NCBI GenBank assembly: GCA_014238965.1
Contig: JABAAC010000072.1
Location: 1-64,000 of the forward strand
Direction: 5' to 3'
Origin: Phycisphaerales bacterium
GTDB taxonomy: Bacteria > Planctomycetota > Phycisphaerae > Phycisphaerales > SM1A02
Length of the DNA stretch: 64,000 bases
Within the stretch, counting starts at the first letter, position 1, and each line of letters begins with the position of its first letter. The position numbers were made by a program, and so were the translations under genes. Shown here one piece after another: positions 18,507 to 28,901 of the stretch. A model generated the notes under the pieces. The model was given only the letters and a program-made list of their open reading frames with translations, was not told the DNA's origin and did not search any database.

Positions 18507-19733
18507 TCAGGATGCGGCGGGATTCTCAAACACCGCTGCAAGCCCTTGGCCTACACCAACACACAGTGTAGCCACGCCGCGGCGTGCCTTACGACGCCGA
18601 AGTTCATGAATCAGTGTTGTTGCCAAGCGAGCACCGCTGGCGCCTAGTGGATGGCCTAGGGCAATGGCTCCGCCGTTGACGTTTACCTTTGATAAGTCGA
18701 TGCCGAGGCCTTCAACGCAGGCAATTGACTGCACGGCAAAGGCCTCGTTGAGTTCAAACAGATCCACATCGTTGGTGGTGAGGCCGATTTTCTCCAGCGC
18801 CTTTTTTGTCGCGGGAATCGGTCCAAGGCCCATCATGGCCGGGTCAACACCCGCGGCCGCGCTACTGGTGACAATCGCCAAAATCTCACGGCCTTCCTCT
18901 TTTGCTTTGGAGGCTTCCATCAGGACCAGCGCCGCAGCGCCGTCATTGACTCCACTGGCATTGCCGGCAGTGACGGTGCCTTTGTCATCCTTTGCGAACG
19001 CCGGTCGCAACTTGGCAAGCGCCTCGAGTGTGGTGTTGGGCCTCGGGTGCTCATCGGTGTCAACGATGATCGGGTCGCCTTTGCGCTGTGGCACTTCAAC
19101 AGGGATCAATTCATCGGCGAAGTGCCCCATGTTGTGGGCGAGTGCCCATCGCTGCTGACTCAGTACAGCGAAGCGGTCTTGCGCATCTCGCGAAATGTCA
19201 AACGAGCGGGCGATGTTCTCTGCAGTTTCACCCATGCCGTAAGGGTGATGCATCGCTGCAAGTTTGGGATTCGTAAAGCGCCAGCCAATGGTGGTGTCAT
19301 GAACTTCAACGCGGCGATCGAATGCAGTTGCCCCTTTGGCTGTGACAAAGGGCGCGCGGCTCATGCTTTCTACGCCGCCGGCAACGTACACATCTCCGGC
19401 ACCTGACTCGATGAGGCGTGCTGCGAGGATGACGGCCTCAAGCCCAGAGGCGCACAATCGATTCACCGTGCATCCTGGAACACTCATTGGTAGCCCCGCA
19501 AGCAGTGCGGCCATGCGAGCGACATTTCGGTTGTCTTCGCCGGCTTGGTTGGCTGCGCCTAAGTAGACATCGTCAATGATCTCAGGGTCAATGCCCGATC
19601 GATCAACAGCCGCCTTAATGACCAGTGCTGCAAGATCATCGGGGCGAACGCTGCTCAGCGCGCCGCCATAGCGACCAAAGGGAGTGCGAAGGGCGGACAC
19701 GATGGCGGCTTGACGTGGCATAGGACTGGACAT
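18507..19733 (-). CDS. paaJ: acetyl-CoA acyltransferase (beta-ketoadipyl-CoA / PaaJ-type thiolase)
   Basis: [56 protein letters not shown]; adjacent to paaA. Confidence 0.85.
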   Translation of the reverse strand: MSSPMPRQAAIVSALRTPFGRYGGALSSVRPDDLAALVIKAAVDRSGIDPEIIDDVYLGAANQAGEDNRNVARMAALLAGLPMSVPGCTVNRLCASGLEAVILAARLIESGAGDVYVAGGVESMSRAPFVTAKGATAFDRRVEVHDTTIGWRFTNPKLAAMHHPYGMGETAENIARSFDISRDAQDRFAVLSQQRWALAHNMGHFADELIPVEVPQRKGDPIIVDTDEHPRPNTTLEALAKLRPAFAKDDKGTVTAGNASGVNDGAAALVLMEASKAKEEGREILAIVTSSAAAGVDPAMMGLGPIPATKKALEKIGLTTNDVDLFELNEAFAVQSIACVEGLGIDLSKVNVNGGAIALGHPLGASGARLATTLIHELRRRKARRGVATLCVGVGQGLAAVFENPAAS

Positions 19734-19814
19734 TGTAGGCGTCTGGGTCTCGCGTGCTTGCCGCATCGAGGGTGAGTCTGGTGCGGTATTGTTTGGCGAT
19801 CAGGGAGCCAAATC

Positions 19815-22800
19815 GTGGCACAGCCAAATGACGTCGCCCGCACCATCGCATTGCAGGTCATTGCTGCGCCTTTGGAGCAACGCCGCAGTGTGCTGCACGA
19901 GCGTTGTGGGGATGACGCATCGATGCTTGCTCGGGTCGAAGCGGTGTTGGCCGAGTTGGAGGACGCTTCAGCAGCAAAAGGGAGCCATGAAGGGGGCCTA
20001 CGCGATCAAGCCACAGTGATGACACCGACTCCATCCGTTGCAATGAAACAAGCGAATCTTCCACCGGAGATAGGGCAGTTCTCCGTTCGTAGGCTCATTG
20101 GCACCGGTGGTATGGGGGCGGTGTACGAAGCGATGCAGGACAATCCCCGCCGCAAAGTCGCCATCAAGGTCATGAAGCGCGGCATCACCAGCGCCAGCGC
20201 TCAGCGGCGATTTCATCTTGAAGCGCAATTACTCGGCCGCCTGCACCACCCCGGCATTGCGCAAATATACGAAGCGGGCACGTGGGACGACGGCACCGGT
20301 GGGGTGCCGTTTTTCGCGATGGAGTACATCGCTGGTGCAAAGGAACTCACGCAGTACGCAAGTGACAAGTCGCTCGATACCACGCAGAAGTTGGAGTTGT
20401 TCGCGTCCATCTGCGACGCCGTTCATCACGGTCATCAAAAGGGCATCATTCACCGAGATTTGAAACCCGGCAACGTGCTGGTGGATCGCGCAGGCAATCC
20501 GAAAGTGATCGACTTCGGCGTTGCCAGGTCGACGGACTCGGACTTGGCGGTCACAACGCAGCAGACCGATGTCGGGGCGCTGATCGGCACGCTGCAGTAC
20601 ATGAGTCCGGAGCAGTGCGAAGCCGACCCAGACATCATCGACACACGCAGCGATGTGTACTCACTGGGGGTCATGTTGTACGAGTTGCTGTCGGGCAAGT
20701 CGCCCTACGACCTCGGATCCATGGCCATCTATGACGCGGCCAAGGTGGTCCGTGAGCAGCCTGCAACGCGGTTGTCGGTTGTGAGTCCTCTGCTGAAGGG
20801 AGATTTGGAGACCATTGTGTCCAAGGCGATGGCCAAGGACCCTGATTACCGGTATCAGTCGGCCATTGAGTTAAAGCAGGACTTGGAGCGCTACGGTCGC
20901 GGGGATCCCATTTCAGCTAGGCCATTGAGCCTGTCGTATCAGGTCTCGTTGCTCATGCGACGCAACAAGCCAGCCGTTGTGGCCGCGGGCGTCGTGGCGG
21001 GGGTGTTGGTGGTGGCAACGGCGCTCAGTATTGTGTTCGCGTTGCGTGCGAGCAGCGCAGAGACCCGAGCGTTGCAGGCGCAGGCCTTGACCGTGGCGGA
21101 ACTGGAGAAGGCTCGCGTCGGGCAGGATTTCCAGCGTGACATTCTGGCGATGAGCAGTCCTCGCAATGCGCAGGGTCGCACACTGAGTACGCAGCAGATT
21201 CTCATTGAGGCATCCGCGGGTATTGACGAACGCTTCGAGGGCTTGCCCGAATTGGCCGCCGAGACGCGGCTGATGGTTGGCGAGCTCATGTTTGAGTTGC
21301 AGATGTTCGATGAAGCAGATCGTGTGATTCAATCGGGCATGTCTGCGATTGAAGCAATTCACGGCGAAGGCGATGTGCGTGTTATTGCGGCCTTGGCGCT
21401 GCAGGCTCACCTTCGCACGGAGCAGGGGCGGGCTAAGGAAGCTGAAGCAGCAAGCGTTGAAGCTCTCGTGCGGGCCCAGCGATTGCCTGGTACTGACAGT
21501 CATGTGTTGATCGAGGCCTTGGCTGCTCGGGTCTTGGCGATGGCTTTTCAAACACACTTTGAGAAGGCTCGACCTATCGCAGAGCGATGGTTGTCCTTGT
21601 CGCAGCAGGTACACGGGGCCACCCACGAACAGTCACTTCGCGCAAAGTACTGGCTCGGCGCCGTGATCGGGGCGCAGGCCGCGCTACAAGTCGATCTGGA
21701 CAAGGGTGAGGTGATGAGTGCCGAGGCTCGCCTCTTGATAGATGAGGCATGGCAGGTTGCGTCGGCTCAATTGGGTTCGATGCATCCATTGAGTGTTCGA
21801 GCCGCTGGCATGCTCGCCTTCTTTGACTTGAATGCGTTGTTTACAGATGGTGACATGGAAGCGAGTCATGCACAGCTTGAACTGGCGACCTCACATGCAA
21901 GCATGGTCCTCGGGCCAGAGCACACCTTCGTCTTGGAGTTGCTGCATAGCCATGGCCGAATCATGATGTTTGCCGGCAAGATGAGGAAGGACCAGTCGAT
22001 GGTCGAGCTGTCATGGCCCTTGTTGGAGCGATCGCTAGCTGGTTATGTCAACACGCTTGGCGCTAATGATCCTCGGGCGCAGGCCGTGCAGATCGATCTT
22101 GGGCAATCCAAGTCAAGTGGCCTCGGCGAGCTCACCATTGATCAGTTGCAGGCCTCGTACAAGCGGCTGTTAGAGGTGCACAGTGAAGATCACTTTGACG
22201 TGCTCAGGGCGCGCGCCTTGCTGGCCATTGCGTTGCTTCAGGATGGTCAAGTTGAAGTGGGCGAACCACTCATGCGCAAGACACTGGTCGCGTTGGCCAT
22301 ACTTATCGGTCCATCCCACGGGGAGATGTTGGCGCTGCGGTTTATTCTTGCAGAGGCATTCATCGACGACGGCCAAGTCGACGCGGGTTTGGCCGAGATG
22401 GCATCGATCATTGCAGATGTTCGTGAGCATGCACCAGATGAGATTGACACGCTTGCGGGTGTGCTGACGCAGACTGCCAAATTGACTGAGGAGGCCGGTC
22501 AGGTGGAAGCAGCAGATGCCTTTCTGCTTGAGGCGGTGGAACTTGTGCAAACGCATCTTGAACCGGCATCTGATCGTCGCATCAACATACTGACGGCGTG
22601 GGCCTTGGCGTTGACGAAACGCGATGCGCCAGAGCAGGTGTTGAAGGTTATTGACGATGCTCTGGCAGGTCTGCTGGCGCAAGACGAACCCAATGCAGAC
22701 CTGCAGCAGATGCTTGAGGTCATGCAGTGGAACGCACGCTTTGAATCTGGCGATATGGATCACGGCTTGTCTGCACTTCGCGCAGGGCTGACGCATCACA

Positions 22801-23093
22801 ATGGAGATTCCGATGCGGTCGCAGTGCTGGTGCGCATGGTGGTCAAAGTGTCGGGCGATGGACTTTTACATGCGGCTCAAGCGGACCTGATTGCAGCTCT
22901 TGTACAGGCTCATGAGGCCATGGACGACACCGGCCCACGTTTGGAAGCACCGCTGGCTAGGCTGCATGCAGCATTGGGCAATGACGCTCAGGCTGTGCAT
23001 TGGCAGGAAAAGGTGCTGTTGGTCATTGAGCCAGAAGGCCTGCAGGCGGCTCGCAAGCAACTCATGACATACCGCGAATCAGTTGGCCAATAG
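19815..23093 (+). CDS. serine/threonine protein kinase with TM segment and TPR-rich C-terminus
   Basis: LIGTGGMGAVYEA, VAIKVMK, IIHRDLKPGNVLVD, VIDFGVA; TM VVAAGVVAGVLVVATALSIVFAL; long helical repeats. GTG start. Confidence 0.93.
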   Translation: MAQPNDVARTIALQVIAAPLEQRRSVLHERCGDDASMLARVEAVLAELEDASAAKGSHEGGLRDQATVMTPTPSVAMKQANLPPEIGQFSVRRLIGTGGMGAVYEAMQDNPRRKVAIKVMKRGITSASAQRRFHLEAQLLGRLHHPGIAQIYEAGTWDDGTGGVPFFAMEYIAGAKELTQYASDKSLDTTQKLELFASICDAVHHGHQKGIIHRDLKPGNVLVDRAGNPKVIDFGVARSTDSDLAVTTQQTDVGALIGTLQYMSPEQCEADPDIIDTRSDVYSLGVMLYELLSGKSPYDLGSMAIYDAAKVVREQPATRLSVVSPLLKGDLETIVSKAMAKDPDYRYQSAIELKQDLERYGRGDPISARPLSLSYQVSLLMRRNKPAVVAAGVVAGVLVVATALSIVFALRASSAETRALQAQALTVAELEKARVGQDFQRDILAMSSPRNAQGRTLSTQQILIEASAGIDERFEGLPELAAETRLMVGELMFELQMFDEADRVIQSGMSAIEAIHGEGDVRVIAALALQAHLRTEQGRAKEAEAASVEALVRAQRLPGTDSHVLIEALAARVLAMAFQTHFEKARPIAERWLSLSQQVHGATHEQSLRAKYWLGAVIGAQAALQVDLDKGEVMSAEARLLIDEAWQVASAQLGSMHPLSVRAAGMLAFFDLNALFTDGDMEASHAQLELATSHASMVLGPEHTFVLELLHSHGRIMMFAGKMRKDQSMVELSWPLLERSLAGYVNTLGANDPRAQAVQIDLGQSKSSGLGELTIDQLQASYKRLLEVHSEDHFDVLRARALLAIALLQDGQVEVGEPLMRKTLVALAILIGPSHGEMLALRFILAEAFIDDGQVDAGLAEMASIIADVREHAPDEIDTLAGVLTQTAKLTEEAGQVEAADAFLLEAVELVQTHLEPASDRRINILTAWALALTKRDAPEQVLKVIDDALAGLLAQDEPNADLQQMLEVMQWNARFESGDMDHGLSALRAGLTHHNGDSDAVAVLVRMVVKVSGDGLLHAAQADLIAALVQAHEAMDDTGPRLEAPLARLHAALGNDAQAVHWQEKVLLVIEPEGLQAARKQLMTYRESVGQ

Positions 23094-23169
23094 GCTCTTC
23101 TTCATACGCATCTGACGTTGACGGTGGCGCATCGACTATAACTGTGGATTCACGTACTAGGAGAATCCC

Positions 23170-23973
23170 ATGTCTATCTCAACATTCATAGCGGCCATCG
23201 TCTTGGCCTTTGCTCCCGTCAATACCCAGTGCCCCATTTCGGGCAAAGCAGTCACCCCCGACAGCCCAACCGTCACGATTGATGGCAGCGATGTTGCCGT
23301 GTGCTGCGCACGCTGCCAGGCCAAAGTGAATGCGATGGACGCCACGGCGAAGACCGCGATGCTCGCGTCGTTGGTACCAGCGAAGCTTGCGCCAGAAGCC
23401 ATCGAGATCACCCTCACCAAAGCCTACTTGCTTCCAGGTTGTCCGCTTTCAGGCAAGGGCATCGACAGCATGGGGAAGCCCGCCACAAAAACGATCGGCG
23501 GCCGTGAGGTGATGGTGTGCTGCCCGGGGTGCTTCAAGAGGATCGAAGAGAATCAAGACAAGTACAACGCCAAGATCAACACAAAGATTGTGGAGCGGCA
23601 ACGTAAGACGTACCCGCTGAACACCTGCATCATTTCGGGAAGGCCTCTTGGTGAGGCACCCGTCGATGTTGTCATCGGCAATCGACTTGTTCGCGTGTGC
23701 TGCGATCGCTGCGCGGCCAAGGTCAGCGCTGCTCCGCTGCCGCACCTCAAGACGCTGGATGCTGCGTTGCTAGCCAAGACACCACAGAAGCCTGATGACA
23801 CCTGCATCGTTTCGGGGAGGCCCCTTGGTGCATCCCCCAAAGCCGTGGTTATTGGTAACCGTGTCATTCGAACCTGCTGTGGCAATTGCTTGAAGAAGGT
23901 CACGTCGAATCCGCGTGAATGGGTGCTCAAAGTGGATGCTCGAACGCCAATTGCCCCCAAAAAGGCCTCCTAG
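23170..23973 (+). CDS. secreted protein with four tandem Cys-rich (YHS/TRASH-like) putative metal-binding modules
   Basis: Signal-like N-terminus; CPISGKAV...CCARC, CPLSGKGI...CCPGC, CIISGRPL...CCDRC, CIVSGRPL...CCGNC; AGGAG before ATG. Confidence 0.7.
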   Translation: MSISTFIAAIVLAFAPVNTQCPISGKAVTPDSPTVTIDGSDVAVCCARCQAKVNAMDATAKTAMLASLVPAKLAPEAIEITLTKAYLLPGCPLSGKGIDSMGKPATKTIGGREVMVCCPGCFKRIEENQDKYNAKINTKIVERQRKTYPLNTCIISGRPLGEAPVDVVIGNRLVRVCCDRCAAKVSAAPLPHLKTLDAALLAKTPQKPDDTCIVSGRPLGASPKAVVIGNRVIRTCCGNCLKKVTSNPREWVLKVDARTPIAPKKAS

Positions 23974-24038
23974 GGGTTCTCAAGGGCCTAGCCCATTGCC
24001 TCGTATCGTGGTTTGCCTTGAACTCAGTCGTCTCGACA

Positions 24039-24072
24039 CCGCCTCCTCATTGGCAGAGGAGGCGGTTTTTTT
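24039..24072 (+). terminator. intrinsic terminator
   Basis: Perfect 10-bp stem CCGCCTCCTC/GAGGAGGCGG, loop ATTGGCA, followed by T7. Confidence 0.9.
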
Positions 24073-24206
24073 GCTCTTTCTTCCTGTGAAACTCCCGATT
24101 TGGGCGTGCTTTGGGGCGGTATCAGGCTACATTTGGGGCACTTCGACGGCACCAATTATTCGTGGTGGGAGTCACCGAAAGCCGTCCTGTGAGGAGATTT
24201 GGTCAA

Positions 24207-25586
24207 ATGACTTTTGCGAAAATGAGTTCGGTTATCGGTGCCTCTGCGGGTGTTGCCGCATTTCTCACCGCTCCAGGCGTTGCCGGCAGTGGCCCATGTG
24301 ACGCCAATGGCGGCTTTGACGTTACGACAGTCTTCGTAGGCGAAGATGGTTATGGCGGTGGTGGTACAGACATTGAGTACTACGGAACATCAGGTGGCGT
24401 GCGAGGCTTTGCTGTGGGTACGACATCTTGCAACCGCGGTAACGTCGTCGCTCCTTGGTACGGCGGCACGGATAATGTTCCTGTCATTCAACAAAGTGCA
24501 TATCGCGTCCATCAGGGCCGCTTTGAACAGATCGGCATGAGTTGGCTTAAGCACAGTTTCTGCGCTGTAAGTGAACCAGGCTGTGACACTTGGACGGGCG
24601 GTGGCTGTAATAGCACTGGCTGCAACACGCTGGGTATTGGTTGTGCAGACACATACTGGGCAGGCCTCAATGCAGACGCCAATGCGCCTCGTAGCGAAAT
24701 CAACGCCTATACCGGCGAATACGACTACCCATTTACGATTAGCCCCTCTGGACCAAGCTCAGTTCGTGGCAAGTTGCAGTTGATCGATACGGACACACAG
24801 GTCTCCGGCGCTGATTACTACATGGAAGCTCAGTATGTTGAGCCAGGCGAGATTGACCAATGTGATGGAAGACGTCACTTGAACAATGCCTCGCACTGCA
24901 AGGCTTTGGTCAACGGTACTACTTCCATTAGTCGTGATCAGTCTTGGGGCTCAACAGCCCACATGATCCCTGCGATCTTTAGCTGGGCAGACTATGGCGC
25001 AACTGTCATGCAACATGACACACGAGAAGAGGACGGTGGTCCTGCTCGCGTGAATACTGGCTGGATGGTTACGGACAACGGTGATGGAACGTGGCACTAC
25101 GAGTATGTCGTGCATAACCAAAATTCACATCGTTCTATTGAGAGCCTGTCCATTGCCGTATCAGACAGCACAGATCTGACCAACGTTGGTTTCCATGATG
25201 TTCACTATCACAGTGGTGAAGAGAATGTCATTTATGGCACCGACTGGACGTTTGCGCATGCTGGTGGAAATGCCACGTGGACTGCAGTGGATGAAGGTTC
25301 GCACACCAATGCAATTCGCTGGGCCACCAGCTACACGTTCCGCTTCGACGCCAATGCAGCGCCTGTAGATGGAACAGTCTCCATGGGCTACTGGCGAGAC
25401 GGTCCTATAGCTAGCCTAGACATCACCGGCCCGGTTCCTGGGTCTGATGCTGGCTGCACAGGTGATGTCAACGATGACGGCGTGGTTGATGTCGAGGACG
25501 TACTGGTCGTCATTGCCGGTTTCGGAACCGATTACATGGTTGAGGATCTGCTCATTGTCCTTGCCAACTACGGCAGCGACTGCTGA
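24207..25586 (+). CDS. secreted protein with C-terminal dockerin-like repeats
   Basis: GAGGAG SD before ATG 24207; signal peptide MTFAKMSSVIGASAGVAAFLTAPGVAGS; C-terminus DVNDDGVVDVEDVLVVIAGFGTDYMVEDLLIVLANYGSDC. Confidence 0.8.
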   Translation: MTFAKMSSVIGASAGVAAFLTAPGVAGSGPCDANGGFDVTTVFVGEDGYGGGGTDIEYYGTSGGVRGFAVGTTSCNRGNVVAPWYGGTDNVPVIQQSAYRVHQGRFEQIGMSWLKHSFCAVSEPGCDTWTGGGCNSTGCNTLGIGCADTYWAGLNADANAPRSEINAYTGEYDYPFTISPSGPSSVRGKLQLIDTDTQVSGADYYMEAQYVEPGEIDQCDGRRHLNNASHCKALVNGTTSISRDQSWGSTAHMIPAIFSWADYGATVMQHDTREEDGGPARVNTGWMVTDNGDGTWHYEYVVHNQNSHRSIESLSIAVSDSTDLTNVGFHDVHYHSGEENVIYGTDWTFAHAGGNATWTAVDEGSHTNAIRWATSYTFRFDANAAPVDGTVSMGYWRDGPIASLDITGPVPGSDAGCTGDVNDDGVVDVEDVLVVIAGFGTDYMVEDLLIVLANYGSDC

Positions 25587-25610
25587 TCGTTTCATTGCAA
25601 GATTGAACCT

Positions 25611-25654
25611 AGGGGCCGGCGCCTGACACAACAGGGCCGGCCCCTGTTCTTTTT
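25611..25654 (+). terminator. intrinsic terminator
   Basis: AGGGGCCGG / CCGGCCCCT stem followed by GTTCTTTTTT. Confidence 0.8.
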
Positions 25655-25702
25655 TGGTGGTTCGTGGTGTCAGGCACCTATCGTTGAGGCATCTGATGGG
25701 GT

Positions 25703-26914
25703 TTAGGCACCAGTGGCTGGTCGAGCGAATCGATCTTCGCTGACATCTGCACACAGGGCCTCAAATGCGGCATCGACAACGGGCTCGCCCACATCCTTCA
25801 TCCACTGGAACGGCCCCTTGGGGTAGTTCACGCCAAAGCGCATGGCGGTGTCGATTGCATGCGCATCAGCTACGCCGTCGGCCTTCGCCCACATGGCTTC
25901 GTTGAACAAGCCGCACAACACCCGCATCATCGCAACCTGCAACGGCGGTTCGTTGCTCGATGCAGCCTCGCCGATGGCCTTGGCAAACCCTGATGCCGCG
26001 GCGGTGAGTGGGCGTGTGAGCGTCATCGCTTGCTGGCCGGGTCCAATCACCGCGACGGGGGCATCGCCGGCGTAACTGTAGACACCGCATCCGGTCTTGC
26101 GGCCGAGATCACCACTGGCGACTAGGGCCTCCTGCGCATGCACGGGCATGAGCCGTGCAGGTTCGTTCCAGGATGACCACACGCTGCGTGTTGTGGCGGT
26201 GTTTACATCGTGGCCAATTAAATCCGTAAGTTCAAACGGCCCCATTCGGAAGTCTGCAGCCTCACGCATTGCAGAGTCAATGCCATCTGGTGCCCCGAGC
26301 CCATCTTCAAGGCAACGAAAGGCCTCTAGGTAGTACGGGCGTGCGACGCGGTTGACGATAAATCCGGGCGTGTCGGCGCAGCGTGCGATCGTTTTGCCCC
26401 ACGCTGTGGCAATGGACGCAACAGTGTCGACAACCGCGGCACTTGTGTGTTCGCCGGCAACCACTTCTACCAACTTCATCACGGGAGCAGGATTGAAGAA
26501 GTGCATGCCGCAGACGCGCTCGGGGCAACCCAGTTGTTGACCTAGAGATGTCACACTCAGAGACGACGTGTTCGTTGCAATGATCGCATCGCTTGGCAGG
26601 TGTCCAATCAGTGCGGTCAGCGCTTGCACCTTGATGTCCATGTCTTCCACAATCGCCTCAACCAGCAGGTCACATGCTGAAAGGTGTGATGGCTCGTGGG
26701 CTACCTCGATACGTGCAATGGCTGCCTGCGCATCTGCCGCGGACATACGGCCTCGCTCAACACGCTTGTTGAGTCGTGCGGCAATAGACGCGCACGCAGC
26801 ATGTGCAACCGACACGTCAATGTCAAACAGTTGAACGTTCCAGCCACCGATGGACGCAACATGTGCGATGCCTTGCCCCATGGCACCAGCACCAAGAATG
26901 CCTACGCTCGACAT
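25703..26914 (-). CDS. paaH: 3-hydroxyacyl-CoA dehydrogenase (PaaH-type)
   Basis: VGILGAGAMGQGIAHVASIGG; NTSSLSVTSLG; GMHFFNPAPVMKLVEVV; 3HCDH C-terminal repeat. Confidence 0.9.
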   Translation of the reverse strand: MSSVGILGAGAMGQGIAHVASIGGWNVQLFDIDVSVAHAACASIAARLNKRVERGRMSAADAQAAIARIEVAHEPSHLSACDLLVEAIVEDMDIKVQALTALIGHLPSDAIIATNTSSLSVTSLGQQLGCPERVCGMHFFNPAPVMKLVEVVAGEHTSAAVVDTVASIATAWGKTIARCADTPGFIVNRVARPYYLEAFRCLEDGLGAPDGIDSAMREAADFRMGPFELTDLIGHDVNTATTRSVWSSWNEPARLMPVHAQEALVASGDLGRKTGCGVYSYAGDAPVAVIGPGQQAMTLTRPLTAAASGFAKAIGEAASSNEPPLQVAMMRVLCGLFNEAMWAKADGVADAHAIDTAMRFGVNYPKGPFQWMKDVGEPVVDAAFEALCADVSEDRFARPATGA

Positions 26915-26916
26915 CT

Positions 26917-27705
26917 TCAAGATCCCTTAAATGCGGGTGTCCGCTTTTCGAGAAAGGCCGTAACGCCCTCGAAGTGGTCGTGGGTCAGGCCAGCTGTTTC
27001 CTGGGCGAAAGACTCTGCTTCCAATTGCTCTGTCATCGTTGTTTCCATTGACTGATTGAGCAGTCGTTTGGTCAGCGCGAGTGCTCGGCCCGGCAGCGAG
27101 GCCAGTCGCTTGGCGACTTTGGCGGTGGCCGCTTGAAGGTCGTCCGCGGGCACAACCTGATTGACTAACCCAATCGCAAGTGCTTCTTCAGCGCCAACGG
27201 GGCGTCCAGTTAGGCACAAGTCCATGGCTCGGCCAAGACCAACAAGTCGAGGGAGCATCCACGTGCTTGCCGAGTCGGGAACGAGCCCGACATTGACAAA
27301 GACTTCAATGAACTTGGCATGCTCGGATGCGATGCGCATATCGCATGCCAGGGCAAGCGAGCACCCCGCACCAGCTGCAACGCCGTTGACGGCGGCAATG
27401 ACGGGTTTGTCCATGGTCCGAATGCGTTTGACCCACGGGTCGTATCGTTTTTGTAGATCTGCGCCCAGGTGCGGCACGTGGCCGGGCACGTACTTGGCTT
27501 TCAGGTCATCGAGGTCCTGGCCACTGCTAAATGCGCGACCTGCACCCGTAATGACGATCACTCGTACATCTGGGTCTTTGTCAACACCTTTGAGCGTGTC
27601 GATGAACTCCGGACTGAAGGCGTCGTTGAACGCATTCAATACATCGGGGCGATTGATGGTGATGGTCGCCACGTGGTCGGCGACGGAGAGCGTGATGGTG
27701 TCCAT
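26917..27705 (-). CDS. paaG: enoyl-CoA hydratase/isomerase, PaaG-type 1,2-epoxyphenylacetyl-CoA isomerase
   Basis: TITINRPDVLNAFND, GAGRAFSSGQDL, AAVNGVAAGAGCSLALACDMRIASEHAKF; paa context. Confidence 0.85.
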   Translation of the reverse strand: MDTITLSVADHVATITINRPDVLNAFNDAFSPEFIDTLKGVDKDPDVRVIVITGAGRAFSSGQDLDDLKAKYVPGHVPHLGADLQKRYDPWVKRIRTMDKPVIAAVNGVAAGAGCSLALACDMRIASEHAKFIEVFVNVGLVPDSASTWMLPRLVGLGRAMDLCLTGRPVGAEEALAIGLVNQVVPADDLQAATAKVAKRLASLPGRALALTKRLLNQSMETTMTEQLEAESFAQETAGLTHDHFEGVTAFLEKRTPAFKGS

Positions 27706-27711
27706 GTTCGG

Positions 27712-28488
27712 TCAGCGACCTGTGAATGACGGTCGCCGTTTCTCCATGAAGGCAGCCATGCCTTCTTTTTGATCGTCGGTGTCGAAGAGATCTGTGAACA
27801 AGCGTCGCTCTTCTACAAGACCGTCGCTGAGGTGTGCTTCATGGGCATTGAGTACAGATGCTTTGGCAGATCGAAGGGCGACTGGCGGCATGGTTGCGAG
27901 TTTCTTGGCAACCTGCAGTGCCTCGGCGTACCAGTGTTCGCGTGGCACCACACGACTGACCAGCCCGTGTTGCATGGCCTCCGCGGCGCTCAGGAATCGA
28001 CCGCTGAGGACGACATCCATGGCCATCGCCTTTCCAATGGCCCGCGTCAATCGCTGTGTGCCTCCTGCACCGGGGATCACGCCAATGTTGATTTCAGGCT
28101 GACCAATTTTGGCGGTTTCGCTGCACACGATGATGTCGCAGTGCATCATTAATTCGCAGCCACCGCCCAGCGCGAAGCCACTGACCGCCGCGACAATGGG
28201 TTTGCTGATGCGCTTGATTCGTTCCCATTGTTTGAATTGATCTCGCTCACGCATGTCTTGGGTCGACGCTGTTGCCATGTCGCCAATGTCGGCGCCCGCG
28301 GCCCACGCTCGCTCGCCACCTGCCAGCAGGATCACAACGATTGCATCGTCCTTGTCATACCGTTCCATCAGGTCGGCAAGATCCGTCATCAATTCCAGAT
28401 TCAGGGCGTTGAGCACCTTTGGGCGATTGATGCGAATGATCGCAATTGAGCCGTCGACTTCAGTGCGCAGGTGGTGTTCATCGTTCAT
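27712..28488 (-). CDS. paaF: enoyl-CoA hydratase, PaaF-type
   Basis: IINRPKVLNALN, GGERAWAAGADIGDM, AAVSGFALGGGCELMMHCDI, PEINIGVIPGAGGTQRL. Confidence 0.88.
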   Translation of the reverse strand: MNDEHHLRTEVDGSIAIIRINRPKVLNALNLELMTDLADLMERYDKDDAIVVILLAGGERAWAAGADIGDMATASTQDMRERDQFKQWERIKRISKPIVAAVSGFALGGGCELMMHCDIIVCSETAKIGQPEINIGVIPGAGGTQRLTRAIGKAMAMDVVLSGRFLSAAEAMQHGLVSRVVPREHWYAEALQVAKKLATMPPVALRSAKASVLNAHEAHLSDGLVEERRLFTDLFDTDDQKEGMAAFMEKRRPSFTGR

Positions 28489-28901
28489 TGTTCGTGGGCT
28501 CCGGATCTCGCCGTGGCTTGATGCATGATGTCGTTGAGTGTGGTCCGTGGCAAGATGCGCTGTGTCTGTTGGCCCGTGGCCAGAATTGTTCTACCGTCAC
28601 GTGCCTCTAGGGCACAAACCAGTGTTGAACTATCAAGTTCAACGGCTTGGGCGCGAACCGTGATTGTGCTACCAACAGGAGCTGGCGCAAGGTGGTCAAT
28701 GTGAATGTGGCTTCCAATGCCCTCTTGGTCGTCATTGAGATGTGGTGCGAGCACCATGCGAGCAGCGACTTCCATGTGGTGGGCCATGTCCCACGTAGAG
28801 CAGACGTGGTGTACAACCACGCCATCAAAAGCGGGGCACATAGCCTCAGTGACCTCGATCGTCAAAGTTGCGTGCGATCCAATCTGTAAGGACGGTTTCA
28901 T
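28485..28901 (-). CDS. hotdog-fold acyl-CoA thioesterase (FlK-like)
   Basis: TLTIEVTEAMCPAFDGVVVHHVCSTWDMAHHMEVAARMVLAPHLNDDQEGIGSHIHIDHLAPAPVGSTITVRA; ATGA overlaps with both neighbours. Confidence 0.7.
   Translation of the reverse strand: MKPSLQIGSHATLTIEVTEAMCPAFDGVVVHHVCSTWDMAHHMEVAARMVLAPHLNDDQEGIGSHIHIDHLAPAPVGSTITVRAQAVELDSSTLVCALEARDGRTILATGQQTQRILPRTTLNDIMHQATARSGAHEQ

Noticed and set aside
20913-22799. Minus-strand ORFs of 209-237 aa inside the kinase gene
   Set aside because: Antisense to a continuous kinase-TPR ORF, with no recognisable motifs.
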